DNA of 64,000 nucleotides. It comes from Catellatospora tritici (lineage in GTDB: Bacteria; Actinomycetota; Actinomycetes; Mycobacteriales; Micromonosporaceae). Below are positions 51,111 through 59,719 of this stretch, in pieces. A model generated the notes under the pieces. It was not told the DNA's origin. It ran no database searches and saw only the letters and a list, made by a program, of their open reading frames with translations. Position numbers and translations under genes: made by a program. The stretch's first letter is position 1, and each line of letters opens with the position of its first letter. The stretch covers positions 372,001-436,000 of the forward strand of contig NZ_JAHRCY010000006.1 of NCBI RefSeq assembly GCF_019083965.1. The letters are read 5' to 3'.

Positions 51111-51451
51111 ATGGGACACGTCTTCGCCCGCCTCGCCGGTCACGGCCTGGTCCTGGTGCCGCATTGGCCGTACACCTTCGAACGCCCCGATGCCGCGTCC
51201 GACGCTGTGGTGTGCTGATCGCCCCGGGCCAGACGGTCGTCGCCCGCCGCAAGATGGGCCCGGATGCGCAGGTTCTCGAGCTGGCGTATGAGCACGAGGG
51301 CGAGACGTGGTGGCAGGGTGTTTACCTGTACCCGCGCAAGGGCGGCCGCGTGCTTGTCTGCACCGCGCAGTCCCGCGAACCCGGCATCGCCGCCGCCCGC
51401 CACGGCGTGGAGTGGATGCTGGGCCTGAACCCGGAACTCGTGGGCAGATGA
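51111..51451 (+). pseudogene. small hypothetical gene, probably frameshifted
   Basis: The ATG at 51111 opens a good-looking 35-codon frame (MGHVFARLAGHGLVLVPHWP...) that stops at 51216. The next phase continues from about 51212 (VLIAPGQTVVARRKMG ... ARHGVEWMLGLNPELVGR) to 51451. The two parts look like one protein of about 110 residues broken by a frameshift. Alternatively a separate 79-residue gene starts at the GTG at 51212. The family is not recognised. A sequencing error cannot be excluded. Confidence 0.45.
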
Positions 51452-51564
51452 CGCCTGGTACCGCATGTGCTTGGCGGAACGGCGTCGGAGGATGTTGACG
51501 CCTGGTCATGATCGAATAGGTTTGGTGCCGCTGCCAGGGAAGTTCGGCTCAGCGCCACTTCCGG

Positions 51565-51891
51565 TTACCGGCGGATAACCGCAGGCCCAATCACAGGGCC
51601 GCGCAGGTTCGCTACCGGATACCAGACTCCGCGCCACGCCGGGTTGCCCAGTGGGCCGCGCCAATTGGGGTCGATGGGCGGATTGCGTAGCGTGCGTTCG
51701 AGGGGTGGCAGGGGCTCGCCTGCGAAGTCTTCAAGCAGGCGAAGGCAGTCCTGCTCGTCGTAGCCGGTCACGCCCGCTCCCCGCTCGAGGATCAGGTACA
51801 GGCGCGTACCCCCGTCGAGGCGGACCTCGCCTGGCCCCAGCGGCGGTGGTCGATGCGGGCTCCAACCGACACCAGCCCGATGGCACAACAC
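51565..51891 (-). CDS. small hypothetical protein
   Basis: A 108-residue soluble protein with a GTG start, not recognised. The body from residue 21 (GEVRLDGGTRLYLILERGAG) to the end (WYPVANLRGPVIGPAVIRR) has balanced composition and a conserved look, while the first 20 residues are less convincing, so the start may be internal. It is isolated on the minus strand among small plus-strand genes. Confidence 0.5.
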   Translation of the reverse strand: MLCHRAGVGWSPHRPPPLGPGEVRLDGGTRLYLILERGAGVTGYDEQDCLRLLEDFAGEPLPPLERTLRNPPIDPNWRGPLGNPAWRGVWYPVANLRGPVIGPAVIRR

Positions 51892-51928
51892 ACCAACGCC
51901 AACACTGGCACGCCCGTACGCTTCGGGC

Positions 51929-52240
51929 GTGGATCAGAAAGTGATCGCATTCGTGCACCGCAAGCTCGACGACGACGAACACCATGTCGTCGCGCTACAA
52001 GCGCTCGCACCTTCCGGCGTCGAAGTCACAACGGCCAGCACCATTCCGATGATCGACATGATCCGCGTGGTCCTCGATCTATACGCCGAGGTCGCACACT
52101 TGGACACGACCGAGGGTGCGAAGGAAAGTGACCCCTACGCTGCGGGGCGAGCCGCGGGACTTGGCCTGGCAGTCAGAAACCTCGCCCTGATCTACCGCGC
52201 CGACCTCATCTTCGGCGACGGCTGGGACCAGTGCGACTGA
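51929..52240 (+). CDS. small hypothetical protein
   Basis: A 103-residue acidic protein with a GTG start (MDQKVIAFVHRKLDDDEHHVVALQA). It is probably soluble and helical, with no membrane segment or known motif. Its lower GC and mixed codon use resemble the neighbouring small genes more than the rest of the window. Confidence 0.55.
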   Translation: MDQKVIAFVHRKLDDDEHHVVALQALAPSGVEVTTASTIPMIDMIRVVLDLYAEVAHLDTTEGAKESDPYAAGRAAGLGLAVRNLALIYRADLIFGDGWDQCD

Positions 52241-52421
52241 CTGAGTCCAATGCCGATACCGGCCCCGGCAAAGATCACCGCGACCAACGGCCTGAACAGG
52301 CTCCATTGGCTGTCAGGCTCCATTGGTGTCCAGTCCCAGGTCCTGCTTGACCGAATCGTCACAGTAGCCGCTTTACGTCGAGAGCCGAGCAACCGATGCC
52401 GGATCTGCGACGATCGACGCT

Positions 52422-52949
52422 GTGCAGAAGTCTCTTCCTGAACAGCGAGTGATCCGTAAGGCGCGGCCCAATCGGGCTCCCGGAAGGGTTGTGCGCGTCC
52501 CGCTGGGTGATGGCCGCTTCGCCTACGGTCGGCAGCTGTGGTCGGTGAACGCCGAGTTCTATGACCATGTCGACCTGTCCGAGAAGCCCATCGATCTACT
52601 GGAGCTGGTGGAGAAGCCGGTTGCCTTCACCGTCTGGGTATCGGACCGCTGCTTCAAGCGCAACGGCCGCTGGACACTCCTCGACTCGGTGCCGCTGCTG
52701 GAGCGCGAACTGCGGCGCCTGGACGTCAAGTTCCAGCAGGACGTGACTGGCCAAGCCATAACGATCGCCTCCCGATCGTGCCCACCGTCGCTGTACTTCA
52801 GCAGAAGGCTGGCGACGGCCGAGGAATGCGAGAACGTCGAGCGGGAGGCCATCTGGAGCCCTGAACATGTCGAGGACCGCCTCCGCGATCACTTCGACGG
52901 CCGCCCGAACAAGTGGGTGGAGTCGCTACGCCCCAAGGCCCGTCCCTGA
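52422..52949 (+). CDS. Imm26-family immunity-like protein
   Basis: A 175-residue protein with a GTG start. The region PGRVVRVPLGDGRFAYGRQL followed by AEFYDHVDLSE and PVAFTVWVSD matches the pattern of the immunity protein 26 family, which neutralises secreted polymorphic toxins. No toxin gene with a recognisable export domain is adjacent, so it is either an orphan immunity gene protecting against neighbours' toxins or a remnant of a lost toxin pair. The assignment is by motif memory, not by alignment. Confidence 0.65.
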   Translation: MQKSLPEQRVIRKARPNRAPGRVVRVPLGDGRFAYGRQLWSVNAEFYDHVDLSEKPIDLLELVEKPVAFTVWVSDRCFKRNGRWTLLDSVPLLERELRRLDVKFQQDVTGQAITIASRSCPPSLYFSRRLATAEECENVEREAIWSPEHVEDRLRDHFDGRPNKWVESLRPKARP

Positions 52950-53109
52950 CCGGACTGCGCCGCCGACGGCCGAAGCGCGAACCGTCGATCATCTCAGGCA
53001 GCTTCTGGGACGCCGACGTAAAGCATCTACCGCGACAACACAGCCGGGCTGTCTGTGGTTGGTGAACTGGTGATTCACCGACTGGCCAACATCAAGTACT
53101 GTACCGCGC

Positions 53110-53532
53110 ATGATGGCGGGGGACGTGTCGGGCGAGGTCCGGCGATGGAAGCTTGTCGCGTTCGCAAGCGCGCTTGTCGCGGTGGCAGCCGTGGCCGGGT
53201 TGATCGGCTGGGTCGCCCGCGGCTCGGGTGATGCCAACGTCGCTACGAACGCGACCTTCGCCGGAGGTGGTCAGAGCATATGCCACGAGACATCGGACAC
53301 CAGATTCCGGATCGGCACAGTCGTCAAGATCCTCGGTGCCAATGGTAACGATCTTGCGAATGGCAAGATCGTTACGGAACCCGTGTATACGAACGGGGTC
53401 TGTCGTCAAGAGTTCCTGGTGGACGGCATCCCCGGTGGGCGGGGTATCTACCTGGTCAAGATCGGGCGGTGGCAACACCCGGTCTCGGAAGATCAGCTCC
53501 GCACGAATATGGCGGAGTTTTCGCTGAACTGA
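53110..53532 (+). CDS. single-pass membrane-anchored hypothetical protein
   Basis: A 140-residue protein with an N-terminal membrane helix (KLVAFASALVAVAAVAGLIGWVA, about residues 14-36). A secreted domain of 100 residues follows, with two cysteines (SICHETS and NGVCRQEF) likely to form a disulphide. No family is recognised. It belongs to the small-gene patch of 51-54 kb. Confidence 0.6.
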   Translation: MMAGDVSGEVRRWKLVAFASALVAVAAVAGLIGWVARGSGDANVATNATFAGGGQSICHETSDTRFRIGTVVKILGANGNDLANGKIVTEPVYTNGVCRQEFLVDGIPGGRGIYLVKIGRWQHPVSEDQLRTNMAEFSLN

Positions 53533-53579
53533 GAGCGCACAGGAAGCAGGAGCGCCGTCAAGCCTCGGGCCCGATCCGG

Positions 53580-53639
53580 CCCGTCAGGGCCGCATCGCCG
53601 AACAGGCCAGCAACGTACCGCCGGTACGGTCCTGGCTGC
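53580..53639. repeat. family E 60-bp element, copy 2
   Basis: Shares CCGTCAGGGCCGC at the 5' end, CGCCGAAC near the middle and CGGTCCTG-x-CTGC at the 3' end with the copy at 50871. It ends 6 bases before the next start codon, so it forms that gene's leader. Confidence 0.65.
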
Positions 53640-53645
53640 TCGGTA

Positions 53646-53915
53646 ATGTCTACTGTTGTGAACTTCGCAGCTGGTGCCCCCAGCCGGTGGGTGGTGACCC
53701 TACGGTCCGGCGCTGTCATCGATCTCGCCGCGGACGGATACACCGACGTCGACGGGAATCTGATCTTCACCATCCTCGTCGACGCTTCCCTGGAGGAGCA
53801 GGCTGAGATGGTCATTACCTGGCGGGTCCCGAGTAACCCGACGACGGTGGGCGTCCTTGTCGCCAGAATTCCGGCCGCCGATGTGGTCGGCGTGGAAACC
53901 GCGCCGTCGTGGTAG
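53646..53915 (+). CDS. small hypothetical protein
   Basis: An 89-residue beta-rich protein (MSTVVNFAAGAPSRWVVTLR ... VARIPAADVVGVETAPSW), soluble, with no recognised domain. The ATG at 53646 is chosen because the upstream open frame runs through element E and out-of-phase sequence. Small size and isolation make it uncertain. Confidence 0.5.
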   Translation: MSTVVNFAAGAPSRWVVTLRSGAVIDLAADGYTDVDGNLIFTILVDASLEEQAEMVITWRVPSNPTTVGVLVARIPAADVVGVETAPSW

Positions 53916-54013
53916 CGGCGACGGCTGCTTGAGACGCTGAGGCGAACGCTCACGCCATCCGAGCGGGGTTCGGGGCGCAGGACCGCACGCGCGCCAGAGA
54001 TCCGACCGTCGGC

Positions 54014-54982
54014 TCAGGTGAGCAGGAGCGGCAGGGTGAGCAGGTACGCGGCGAGCAGGATCAGGCCGTCGCGGCGGGTCAGGCGGCGGCGTCGGGCGAG
54101 CAGTCCCCAGGCCAGCAGCGTCGTGGCCAGCATCGCGACCAGCAGCGGGAGCGCGGCGCGGGCGGGCTCGGGCGTCGCGAACCCGATCACGGCACCCCCG
54201 GCGAGGCTGTTGAACAGGTTGCTGCCGAACAGGTTGCCCACCACCAGGTCCGTCTCACCGCGCCGCTGACCCTGCACCGTGGTCACCAGCTCCGGCAGCG
54301 ACGTGCCCAGCGCGACCAGCGTGAACCCGATGACGACCTGCGGCACACCGAGGCTCTCGGCGATCGCGGAGGCGTTGGCGACCAGCAGCTGCGCCCCGGC
54401 CAGCACCCCGAGCAGCCCGAGCACGGTGCGGACCGGTTCGGCCCAGGCGGGCAGCCGTGAGCTGCGGTCGGTGACCGGCCCGCCGGTCTGCTCGAACTCG
54501 GCCACCTCGTCGGCCAGGCGCTGATCGCCCGTACGCGCCCAGCGCACCAGCAGCCACAGCGCCGCGACGCCCGCCACGGCCAGCACCAGCGCGGTGGCCG
54601 GGGCCAGGCGCCACCCGGCGAGCACCGCGAACAGCAGCACCGAGGCGACGGCCAGCGGCACCTCGCGGCGGATCACCGACGAGGCGACCATGACCGGGGC
54701 GAGCAGTGCCGCGATGCCCAGGATCAGGGTCAGGTTGAGGATGTTGGAGCCGACCAGGTTGCCCAGCGCGATCCCGGCGTCGCCCCGACCGGCGGCCAGC
54801 CCCGACACCAGCAGCTCGGGTGCGCTGGTGCCGAGCCCGATCACGACCACGCCGACGACGACCGGGTTGATCCGCAGGCGGGTGGCCAGCCGCGAGGAGC
54901 CCAGCACCAGGTGGTCGGCGGCATAGGTGAGCAGGGCCAGGCCGACCGCGGCTAGGACGAGCTGCAGGATCATGCGTCCCAT
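54014..54982 (-). CDS. CaCA-family sodium/calcium exchanger-like transporter (YrbG type)
   Basis: A 322-residue ten-helix membrane protein. The two inverted alpha repeats are plain: GLGTSAPELLVS with GNLVGSNILNL in the first half, and ALGTSLPELVTT with VVGNLFGSNLFNSL in the second. A cytoplasmic loop of about 35 residues separates the halves. It would export calcium or exchange another cation for sodium or protons. No regulator or partner gene is adjacent. Confidence 0.92.
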   Translation of the reverse strand: MGRMILQLVLAAVGLALLTYAADHLVLGSSRLATRLRINPVVVGVVVIGLGTSAPELLVSGLAAGRGDAGIALGNLVGSNILNLTLILGIAALLAPVMVASSVIRREVPLAVASVLLFAVLAGWRLAPATALVLAVAGVAALWLLVRWARTGDQRLADEVAEFEQTGGPVTDRSSRLPAWAEPVRTVLGLLGVLAGAQLLVANASAIAESLGVPQVVIGFTLVALGTSLPELVTTVQGQRRGETDLVVGNLFGSNLFNSLAGGAVIGFATPEPARAALPLLVAMLATTLLAWGLLARRRRLTRRDGLILLAAYLLTLPLLLT

Positions 54983-55009
54983 CCGACCACGTCCGGCCCG
55001 ACCCGGCCG

Positions 55010-55444
55010 CTATCTGGCGTCGTTTCGGATCGTCGCGGCGGTGGCGGCGTATAGCGCGGTGGCGGCCGCGAGGTGCTGCCCGTCCACCGCCTCGCCGAGC
55101 TGCGGGTCGTACGCCTGCAGCCCGGTCTCCTCCGCCAGGATGGCCGCCGCCTGGTACATCAGCGCCATGACCCGCTCGGCCGTGGCGCCGGTGTGCCAGT
55201 ACGGCGCGCTGACGGCGGCCTCGGCGCCCCAGCACTCGACCTGGATGCCGGTGGCCTCGTCGTCGAGCTCGTCGCCGTGGTCGACCGCGTCGGGCAGCAG
55301 TTCGCGCACCCGGGCGGTGATGCGCGCCCAGACCGCCGGGTCGGCGTCGGCGAGTTCCTCGTCGTCGGCCAGTTCGGCCGCTTCGAGTGCGTCGTCCCAG
55401 TCCTGGCCCGGGTCGCGCGGGATGATGGTCAAGTCGTAACTCAC
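55010..55444 (-). CDS. hypothetical protein
   Basis: A 144-residue acidic soluble protein (MSYDLTIIPRDPGQDWDDAL ... AATAATIRNDAR). It has a conserved-looking aromatic segment (VECWGAEAAVSAPYWHTG) and a helical C-terminus. This MSYDL-type start is common in small actinobacterial proteins of unknown function. No catalytic motif is recognised. Confidence 0.65.
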   Translation of the reverse strand: MSYDLTIIPRDPGQDWDDALEAAELADDEELADADPAVWARITARVRELLPDAVDHGDELDDEATGIQVECWGAEAAVSAPYWHTGATAERVMALMYQAAAILAEETGLQAYDPQLGEAVDGQHLAAATALYAATAATIRNDAR

Positions 55445-55462
55445 CGCGACAGGTTAGCGGGC

Positions 55463-56407
55463 CTAACCGACACGGACGGTCGCAGTCGCGGTCGGGCCGA
55501 CGCCGCTGGCCTCGGTGATCGCCCATTCCAGCTCGAACTGCTCCGCCGGTACGAAGTCCGGGATGTGCAGGCGCATCGCGAACCTGACCGAGCCGCCCGC
55601 CGGGATGACCTCGGGCCCGCAGTTGAGCCGGTAGACGCCGCCCGCCTTCCACAGCATCTGCCGGTAGACGGGGCACGGGTCGAGCGCGAGCGGGGCGGTG
55701 CCCGGGTTGGTGAGGGTCACCGTGTAGTCGAGGTCGGTATCGGGAGCAACCTGGGCGGGGGCGTCGATGCGGGCGGTGAGAACGGCATAGCGCTGCGGCG
55801 GAGGCGCCACCTCGGCACGGTCGCGGTGCAGCTCGCCGACGCTGACCGGACAGGTGCCGGACAGGGTCACGTCGGGCAGGGGCAACTTTCGGCCGAGCAG
55901 CTGCAGCGAGATGTCGCGGTAGGTGCGGCCGTCGCCGCCGGTGCCGCACTGCACCGAGGTGCCCAGCATGAAGGCGGCCTGTTCACCGGGGTCGAGCGTC
56001 GCGGGCCGTTCCTGGTCGTCGAGGTTGCCCAGCCTCCCGTCACCGAGCTGGACCGGCACGGTCCGGCCCGCGCTGAGCAGCACCGGGTAGCCGCCGAGTG
56101 AGCAGCGGCCGCGGCCCGCGTTGCGGATCCCGACCGAGTAGAGCGTCATGCCGCCGGCGCCGTCCTGCCACCGCAGCTCGGCGGTGGCGGACAGGTCGGC
56201 GCCGGTGCACGGCCTGGCGGTCGGCCGCACCGGGGCCGGTCCGACGGTCGGGAGATCGGTGGGCTCGTCGAGCCAGGGCACCGCGTCACCGAGGTGGCCG
56301 GTTGACGGGGACGGGGACGGGGACGGGCTTGGGGTGGCGGTGGTGGCGGGGTGGGCGGTGCATCCGGCGAGCATGAGCAGAGCGCAGAGGATTGCCGTAC
56401 GACGCAT
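55463..56407 (-). CDS. DUF4232-like secreted lipoprotein 1
   Basis: A 314-residue lipoprotein with a lipobox LMLAGC near residue 15, then a Ser-Pro repeat linker. A beta-sandwich of the DUF4232 type follows (about 80-215; RPCTGADLSATAELRWQDGAGG ... RNAGRGRCSLGGYPVLL ... CSGT-like TLSGTCPVSVG). A second Ig-like part (ARIDAPAQVAPDTDLDYTVTLTNPGTAPL ... GGSVRFAMRLHIPDFVPAEQ) ends the protein. Two very similar genes follow upstream on the same strand, so the three arose by tandem duplication. The family's function is unknown; surface location is clear. Confidence 0.75.
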   Translation of the reverse strand: MRRTAILCALLMLAGCTAHPATTATPSPSPSPSPSTGHLGDAVPWLDEPTDLPTVGPAPVRPTARPCTGADLSATAELRWQDGAGGMTLYSVGIRNAGRGRCSLGGYPVLLSAGRTVPVQLGDGRLGNLDDQERPATLDPGEQAAFMLGTSVQCGTGGDGRTYRDISLQLLGRKLPLPDVTLSGTCPVSVGELHRDRAEVAPPPQRYAVLTARIDAPAQVAPDTDLDYTVTLTNPGTAPLALDPCPVYRQMLWKAGGVYRLNCGPEVIPAGGSVRFAMRLHIPDFVPAEQFELEWAITEASGVGPTATATVRVG

Positions 56408-56469
56408 GGTTTCCACCTTCGGATCGGCGGCCGCCGCGAGACGGCGGACCGGGCGCAACGGTGTCGGAG

Positions 56470-57447
56470 CTACTCGACCAGGACCTGGGCGGATGCGGTC
56501 GGGCCGATGGCGCCCGGCTCGCGGACGGACCACTCCAGCTGCCAGGACTGGGCCGGGGTGTAGTCCGGTATGTGCAGGCGCATGGCGAAGCGCAGCGAAC
56601 CGCCCGCCGGGATGGTGCCGGGGGCGCAGTTGAGCCGGTGGACTTCTACGCCCTTGTACAGCATCTCCATATAGGTCAGGCAGGGTTCGAGGGCGAGCGG
56701 TCGCCCACCGGTATTGGTCAGGGTGACGGTGTAGTCCAGGTCGGTGCCGGGCTTGGCCTTGGCGGGCGCCTCGATGCGCACCCGCACCCCGCTGTAGTGC
56801 GGCTCGGCCGAGAGGTCCCGCAGCAGCCGGTGGATGCCGGTGATGCCGATCGGGCAGCTGCCGTAGAGGCTCAGCTCCGGGATCGCGTACTCCCGGTCCA
56901 GCAGTCGGACCGAGATGTCGGAGTAGGTGCGGCCGTCAACGCCGCCGCCGCACGAGTACGAGCTGCCGAGCACGAACCTGGCCCGCTCGCCGGGGTCGAC
57001 GGTCGCCGGGCGCTCCTCGTACCCGGGCACGGTGAGGGTGCCCGGGTCGGTGTTGACCGGCACGGTCTTGCCCCCGCTGAACAGCACCGGGTACCCACCG
57101 ATCGAACACCTGCTCGGGCCAGCGTTGCGGATCTCGATAAAGCTCTGCCGGGTGCCGGCGGCGCCGTTGTGCCCGACGAACTCGACGGTCGGCAGGTCCG
57201 CGGCGGTGCATGGCCGGGCGGCCGGCCGGGGGCTCTCCCGGCCCGGTCCGGGGAGGTCCGCCACGGTGAGGGCGTCGTCTCGCCAGGGCACCGCATCCGG
57301 CGGCCAACCGCCGGACGTGATCGCGACGACGGTCGGCACGGCGCTCGAGACGACGGTCGGCGGGCCTGGCTCAGGCGTGGCGACCGGGGCCTCGGCGGAG
57401 CATCCCGCGAGCAGGAGAAGTGCGGACAGGACAGCCAGCGGACGCAT
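56470..57447 (-). CDS. DUF4232-like secreted lipoprotein 2
   Basis: A 325-residue paralogue of the neighbouring lipoproteins, starting MRPLAVLSALLLLAGCSAEA with an AGC lipobox. It keeps the RPCTAADLPTVEF, RNAGPSRCSIGGYPVLFSGGK and C-terminal GGSLRFAMRLHIPDYTPAQSWQ segments. An in-frame start 30 residues upstream would mask the signal peptide and is rejected. Sixty-two bases separate it from paralogue 1. Confidence 0.75.
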   Translation of the reverse strand: MRPLAVLSALLLLAGCSAEAPVATPEPGPPTVVSSAVPTVVAITSGGWPPDAVPWRDDALTVADLPGPGRESPRPAARPCTAADLPTVEFVGHNGAAGTRQSFIEIRNAGPSRCSIGGYPVLFSGGKTVPVNTDPGTLTVPGYEERPATVDPGERARFVLGSSYSCGGGVDGRTYSDISVRLLDREYAIPELSLYGSCPIGITGIHRLLRDLSAEPHYSGVRVRIEAPAKAKPGTDLDYTVTLTNTGGRPLALEPCLTYMEMLYKGVEVHRLNCAPGTIPAGGSLRFAMRLHIPDYTPAQSWQLEWSVREPGAIGPTASAQVLVE

Positions 57448-57484
57448 GCTTGCCACCTTCAGGGACGGGTGCGGGACGGCGGTA

Positions 57485-58504
57485 CTAGTAGACGGTGACC
57501 GTCGCGGTCGCGGCCGGGGCATCGCTGCGCCATTCACGGATGGTCCAGCGGAGCTGCCAGCGCTGCGCCGGGGTGTTTTCGGGGATGGTCAGGCGCATCG
57601 CGAACCGGATCGAGCCGCCTGCCGGGATGGTGCCCGGGGCGCAGTTGAGCAGGTAGATCTCCAGCACCTCGGACAGGGTCTCCTGGTAGGCGGGGCAGGG
57701 GTCGAGCACGACGTCGGTCCGGCCGGGGTTGGTGAGGGTGACCGTGTAGTCGAGGTTCGCGCCCGCCTTGACGCGCGCTGGTGCCGTGACGCGGGCGGTC
57801 AGGTGGTTGAAGTGCGGGTGGGCGGGCTGGTCCCTGAGTATGCGAAAGACCCCGGTGACATGGATGGGGCAGCTGCTGGTCAGCGTGAGTCCGGGGATCC
57901 GCAGATCGCGGTCGGCCAGCCGTACCGAAATGTCGCGGTAGCTGCGGCCGTCGCCGCCGCCGCAGCTCACTGAGCTGCCGAGGATGAACCGTGCGCTTTC
58001 GCCGGGGTCGATGGTCGCCGGGCGCTCCTGCGGACCGCCGCCGGTGACCTCCGGCGGGTCTATCACGGTCGGCACGGTTCTGCCCGCGCTGAGCAGCACG
58101 GGGACGCCGCCGAGCGAGCATCGGCTCGCCCCCGCGTTGCGGACGTCGATGTGGTGCAGCTCGGTGGCGGTGGTGCCGTCCTCGGCGGCCAGGGCGGCGG
58201 TGGCGGGAAGGTCCGCGGCGGTACACCCGCGGGCAACCGGGCGGGGCTGCTCCACCTCCCGTTCCGGGCCTTGGACACCGTTGAGTTGCCACGGCACCGC
58301 GTCGGGCGGCCAACTGCCGGTGAGCGGCGCCGGGGATGCGCCATCGGACGTGGTGGTCGCGGCGTCGGTCGGGGCGGGGCTGTCGGCGGGCGTGGCAATC
58401 CTGGGTACGACCGGGGCGGCGCTGTCGGTGGACTTGGCGGTCGGCGGCCCGGCGGCACAGCCGGTCAGCAGGAGCAGGGTGGACAGGACGGCCAGACGGC
58501 GCAT
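57485..58504 (-). CDS. DUF4232-like secreted lipoprotein 3
   Basis: A 339-residue paralogue starting MRRLAVLSTLLLLTGCAAG with a TGC lipobox. The linker is longer and Thr/Ser/Pro-rich. The two-domain core repeats the pattern ARGCTAADLPATAALAAEDG, RNAGASRCSLGGVPVLLSAGR and GGSIRFAMRLTIPENTPAQRWQ. It lies 25 bases downstream of the sigma-linked membrane protein gene, so all three lipoproteins may be expressed with the sigma factor operon. Confidence 0.75.
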   Translation of the reverse strand: MRRLAVLSTLLLLTGCAAGPPTAKSTDSAAPVVPRIATPADSPAPTDAATTTSDGASPAPLTGSWPPDAVPWQLNGVQGPEREVEQPRPVARGCTAADLPATAALAAEDGTTATELHHIDVRNAGASRCSLGGVPVLLSAGRTVPTVIDPPEVTGGGPQERPATIDPGESARFILGSSVSCGGGDGRSYRDISVRLADRDLRIPGLTLTSSCPIHVTGVFRILRDQPAHPHFNHLTARVTAPARVKAGANLDYTVTLTNPGRTDVVLDPCPAYQETLSEVLEIYLLNCAPGTIPAGGSIRFAMRLTIPENTPAQRWQLRWTIREWRSDAPAATATVTVY

Positions 58505-58529
58505 GGGTTCCCCCGGGGCTGGTCGGCGG

Positions 58530-59225
58530 TCAGCCACGGTCGGCGGACCAGACGGACACGGTGATGACGCAGGTGGTGGTGAGGGTGAGGCCGGGCAGCG
58601 GCAGGCGGCCGCCGTCGAAGGAGAGCACCACGTCGCGGTAGACGGTCGGGTGTGCGGAGTCCGGGCAGGTGGTGGAGGAGGCGAGGGTGGCGGACGCGGC
58701 GCCGCCGGGGGCGAGCAGCACGGATGGCACACCGGTGCCGTCGGGATCGCTGTCCGTGTCGTCCGGCGCGGCATCGGGCGTGGTGGGCACGGCCTGGACC
58801 CCGCCGCTCTCCTGCGAGCCGAGGTTGGGGTGGTCGATGAGCAGGCATGCCTCGGTGCCGCTGTTGCGTACGGTGACGCGGTAGCGCTCGTACCCGTTGG
58901 CCGGGCCGAGCAGCAGTGCCGACGCGGTCGGGCCGAGGTCGGCCACGGTGCAGGCGGCGGCGCTGGGCTGGGGGGTGGGCTGGTCGCGCCGCAGCCAGGG
59001 GATGCCGTCATCGAGGCGCCAGGCCGGATTCGCCACCGTCACCGGGACGAGGATCACGGCCGGGGCCGCCAGCAGTGCCGACATGACCGTGGCGGTGATG
59101 GCCGCGATCCGGCGCCGCCGCCGGCGCCGCATGCCGGTGTGGACCCGGTGTACCGGGTCGTGCCAGCCGGGCAGGGCGTGCCGCTCGTCGGTGAGGGTGC
59201 GGCGCAGCTGCTCCTCGATGTTCAT
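58530..59225 (-). CDS. membrane protein coupled to a SigE-type sigma factor, with one partial DUF4232-like domain
   Basis: A 231-residue protein. A cytoplasmic N-terminus with a HDPVHRVHTGMRRRRRRRI stretch leads to one membrane helix (about 40-62). An extracytoplasmic domain follows, with AACTVADLGPTASALLLGPANGYERYRVTVRNSG, which resembles the first part of the adjacent lipoproteins. Its ATG overlaps the sigma factor stop. The arrangement copies that at 37611-39031 and suggests a membrane-linked regulator of the sigma factor. No zinc-binding anti-sigma motif is seen. Confidence 0.65.
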   Translation of the reverse strand: MNIEEQLRRTLTDERHALPGWHDPVHRVHTGMRRRRRRRIAAITATVMSALLAAPAVILVPVTVANPAWRLDDGIPWLRRDQPTPQPSAAACTVADLGPTASALLLGPANGYERYRVTVRNSGTEACLLIDHPNLGSQESGGVQAVPTTPDAAPDDTDSDPDGTGVPSVLLAPGGAASATLASSTTCPDSAHPTVYRDVVLSFDGGRLPLPGLTLTTTCVITVSVWSADRG

Positions 59226-59719
59226 CGCAGGGCCTCCAGTCCCGACGGTGTGAGCGCTTCGCGCAGCTTGGCCATGGCGCGTGAGGCGGTGCTCTTGACC
59301 GTGCCCTGGCTGCAGCCGAGGGTCTGCGCGATCTGCGCCTCGGACATGTCCTCGTAGTAGCGCAGCACGATCACCGCCCGCTGCTGCCGGGGCAACGTGG
59401 CCAGTAGCCGCCACAGTTCGCCGTCGTGTGGCTGCTGCTCGCTGCCGGGCCGTTCGGGCAGCTCGCCAGGCAGCACCTCGCGCCAGAACCGGCGGCGGCG
59501 GTTGAGATAGCAGTTGATGATGGTGCGGCGCACGTACCCCTCGGGGTTGTCGTGGCGTTCGATCCGGCGCCAGGCCAGGCCGGTGCGTTCCAGCGCGTCC
59601 TGGACCAGGTCGGCGGCCAGGTGTGGGTCCCCACACAGCACGTGCGCGAACCGCAGCAGGTCAGCGTGCCTGCCGCGGACGTACTCGTCGAAGGACGTCG
59701 GTGCGTCCCATCTCGCCAT
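59222..59719 (-). CDS. SigE-family ECF RNA polymerase sigma factor
   Basis: A 165-residue sigma factor starting MARWDAPTSFDEYVRGRHADLL. Region 2 includes FAHVLCGDPHLAADLVQDALERT and NPEGYVRRTIINCYLNRRRRFWRE. Region 4 is LATLPRQQRAVIVLRYYEDMSEAQIAQTLGCSQGTVKSTASRAMAKLRE. It is the first gene of a minus-strand operon that continues with the membrane protein and three lipoproteins. A longer upstream frame exists but lacks sigma features. Confidence 0.9.
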   Translation of the reverse strand: MARWDAPTSFDEYVRGRHADLLRFAHVLCGDPHLAADLVQDALERTGLAWRRIERHDNPEGYVRRTIINCYLNRRRRFWREVLPGELPERPGSEQQPHDGELWRLLATLPRQQRAVIVLRYYEDMSEAQIAQTLGCSQGTVKSTASRAMAKLREALTPSGLEALR

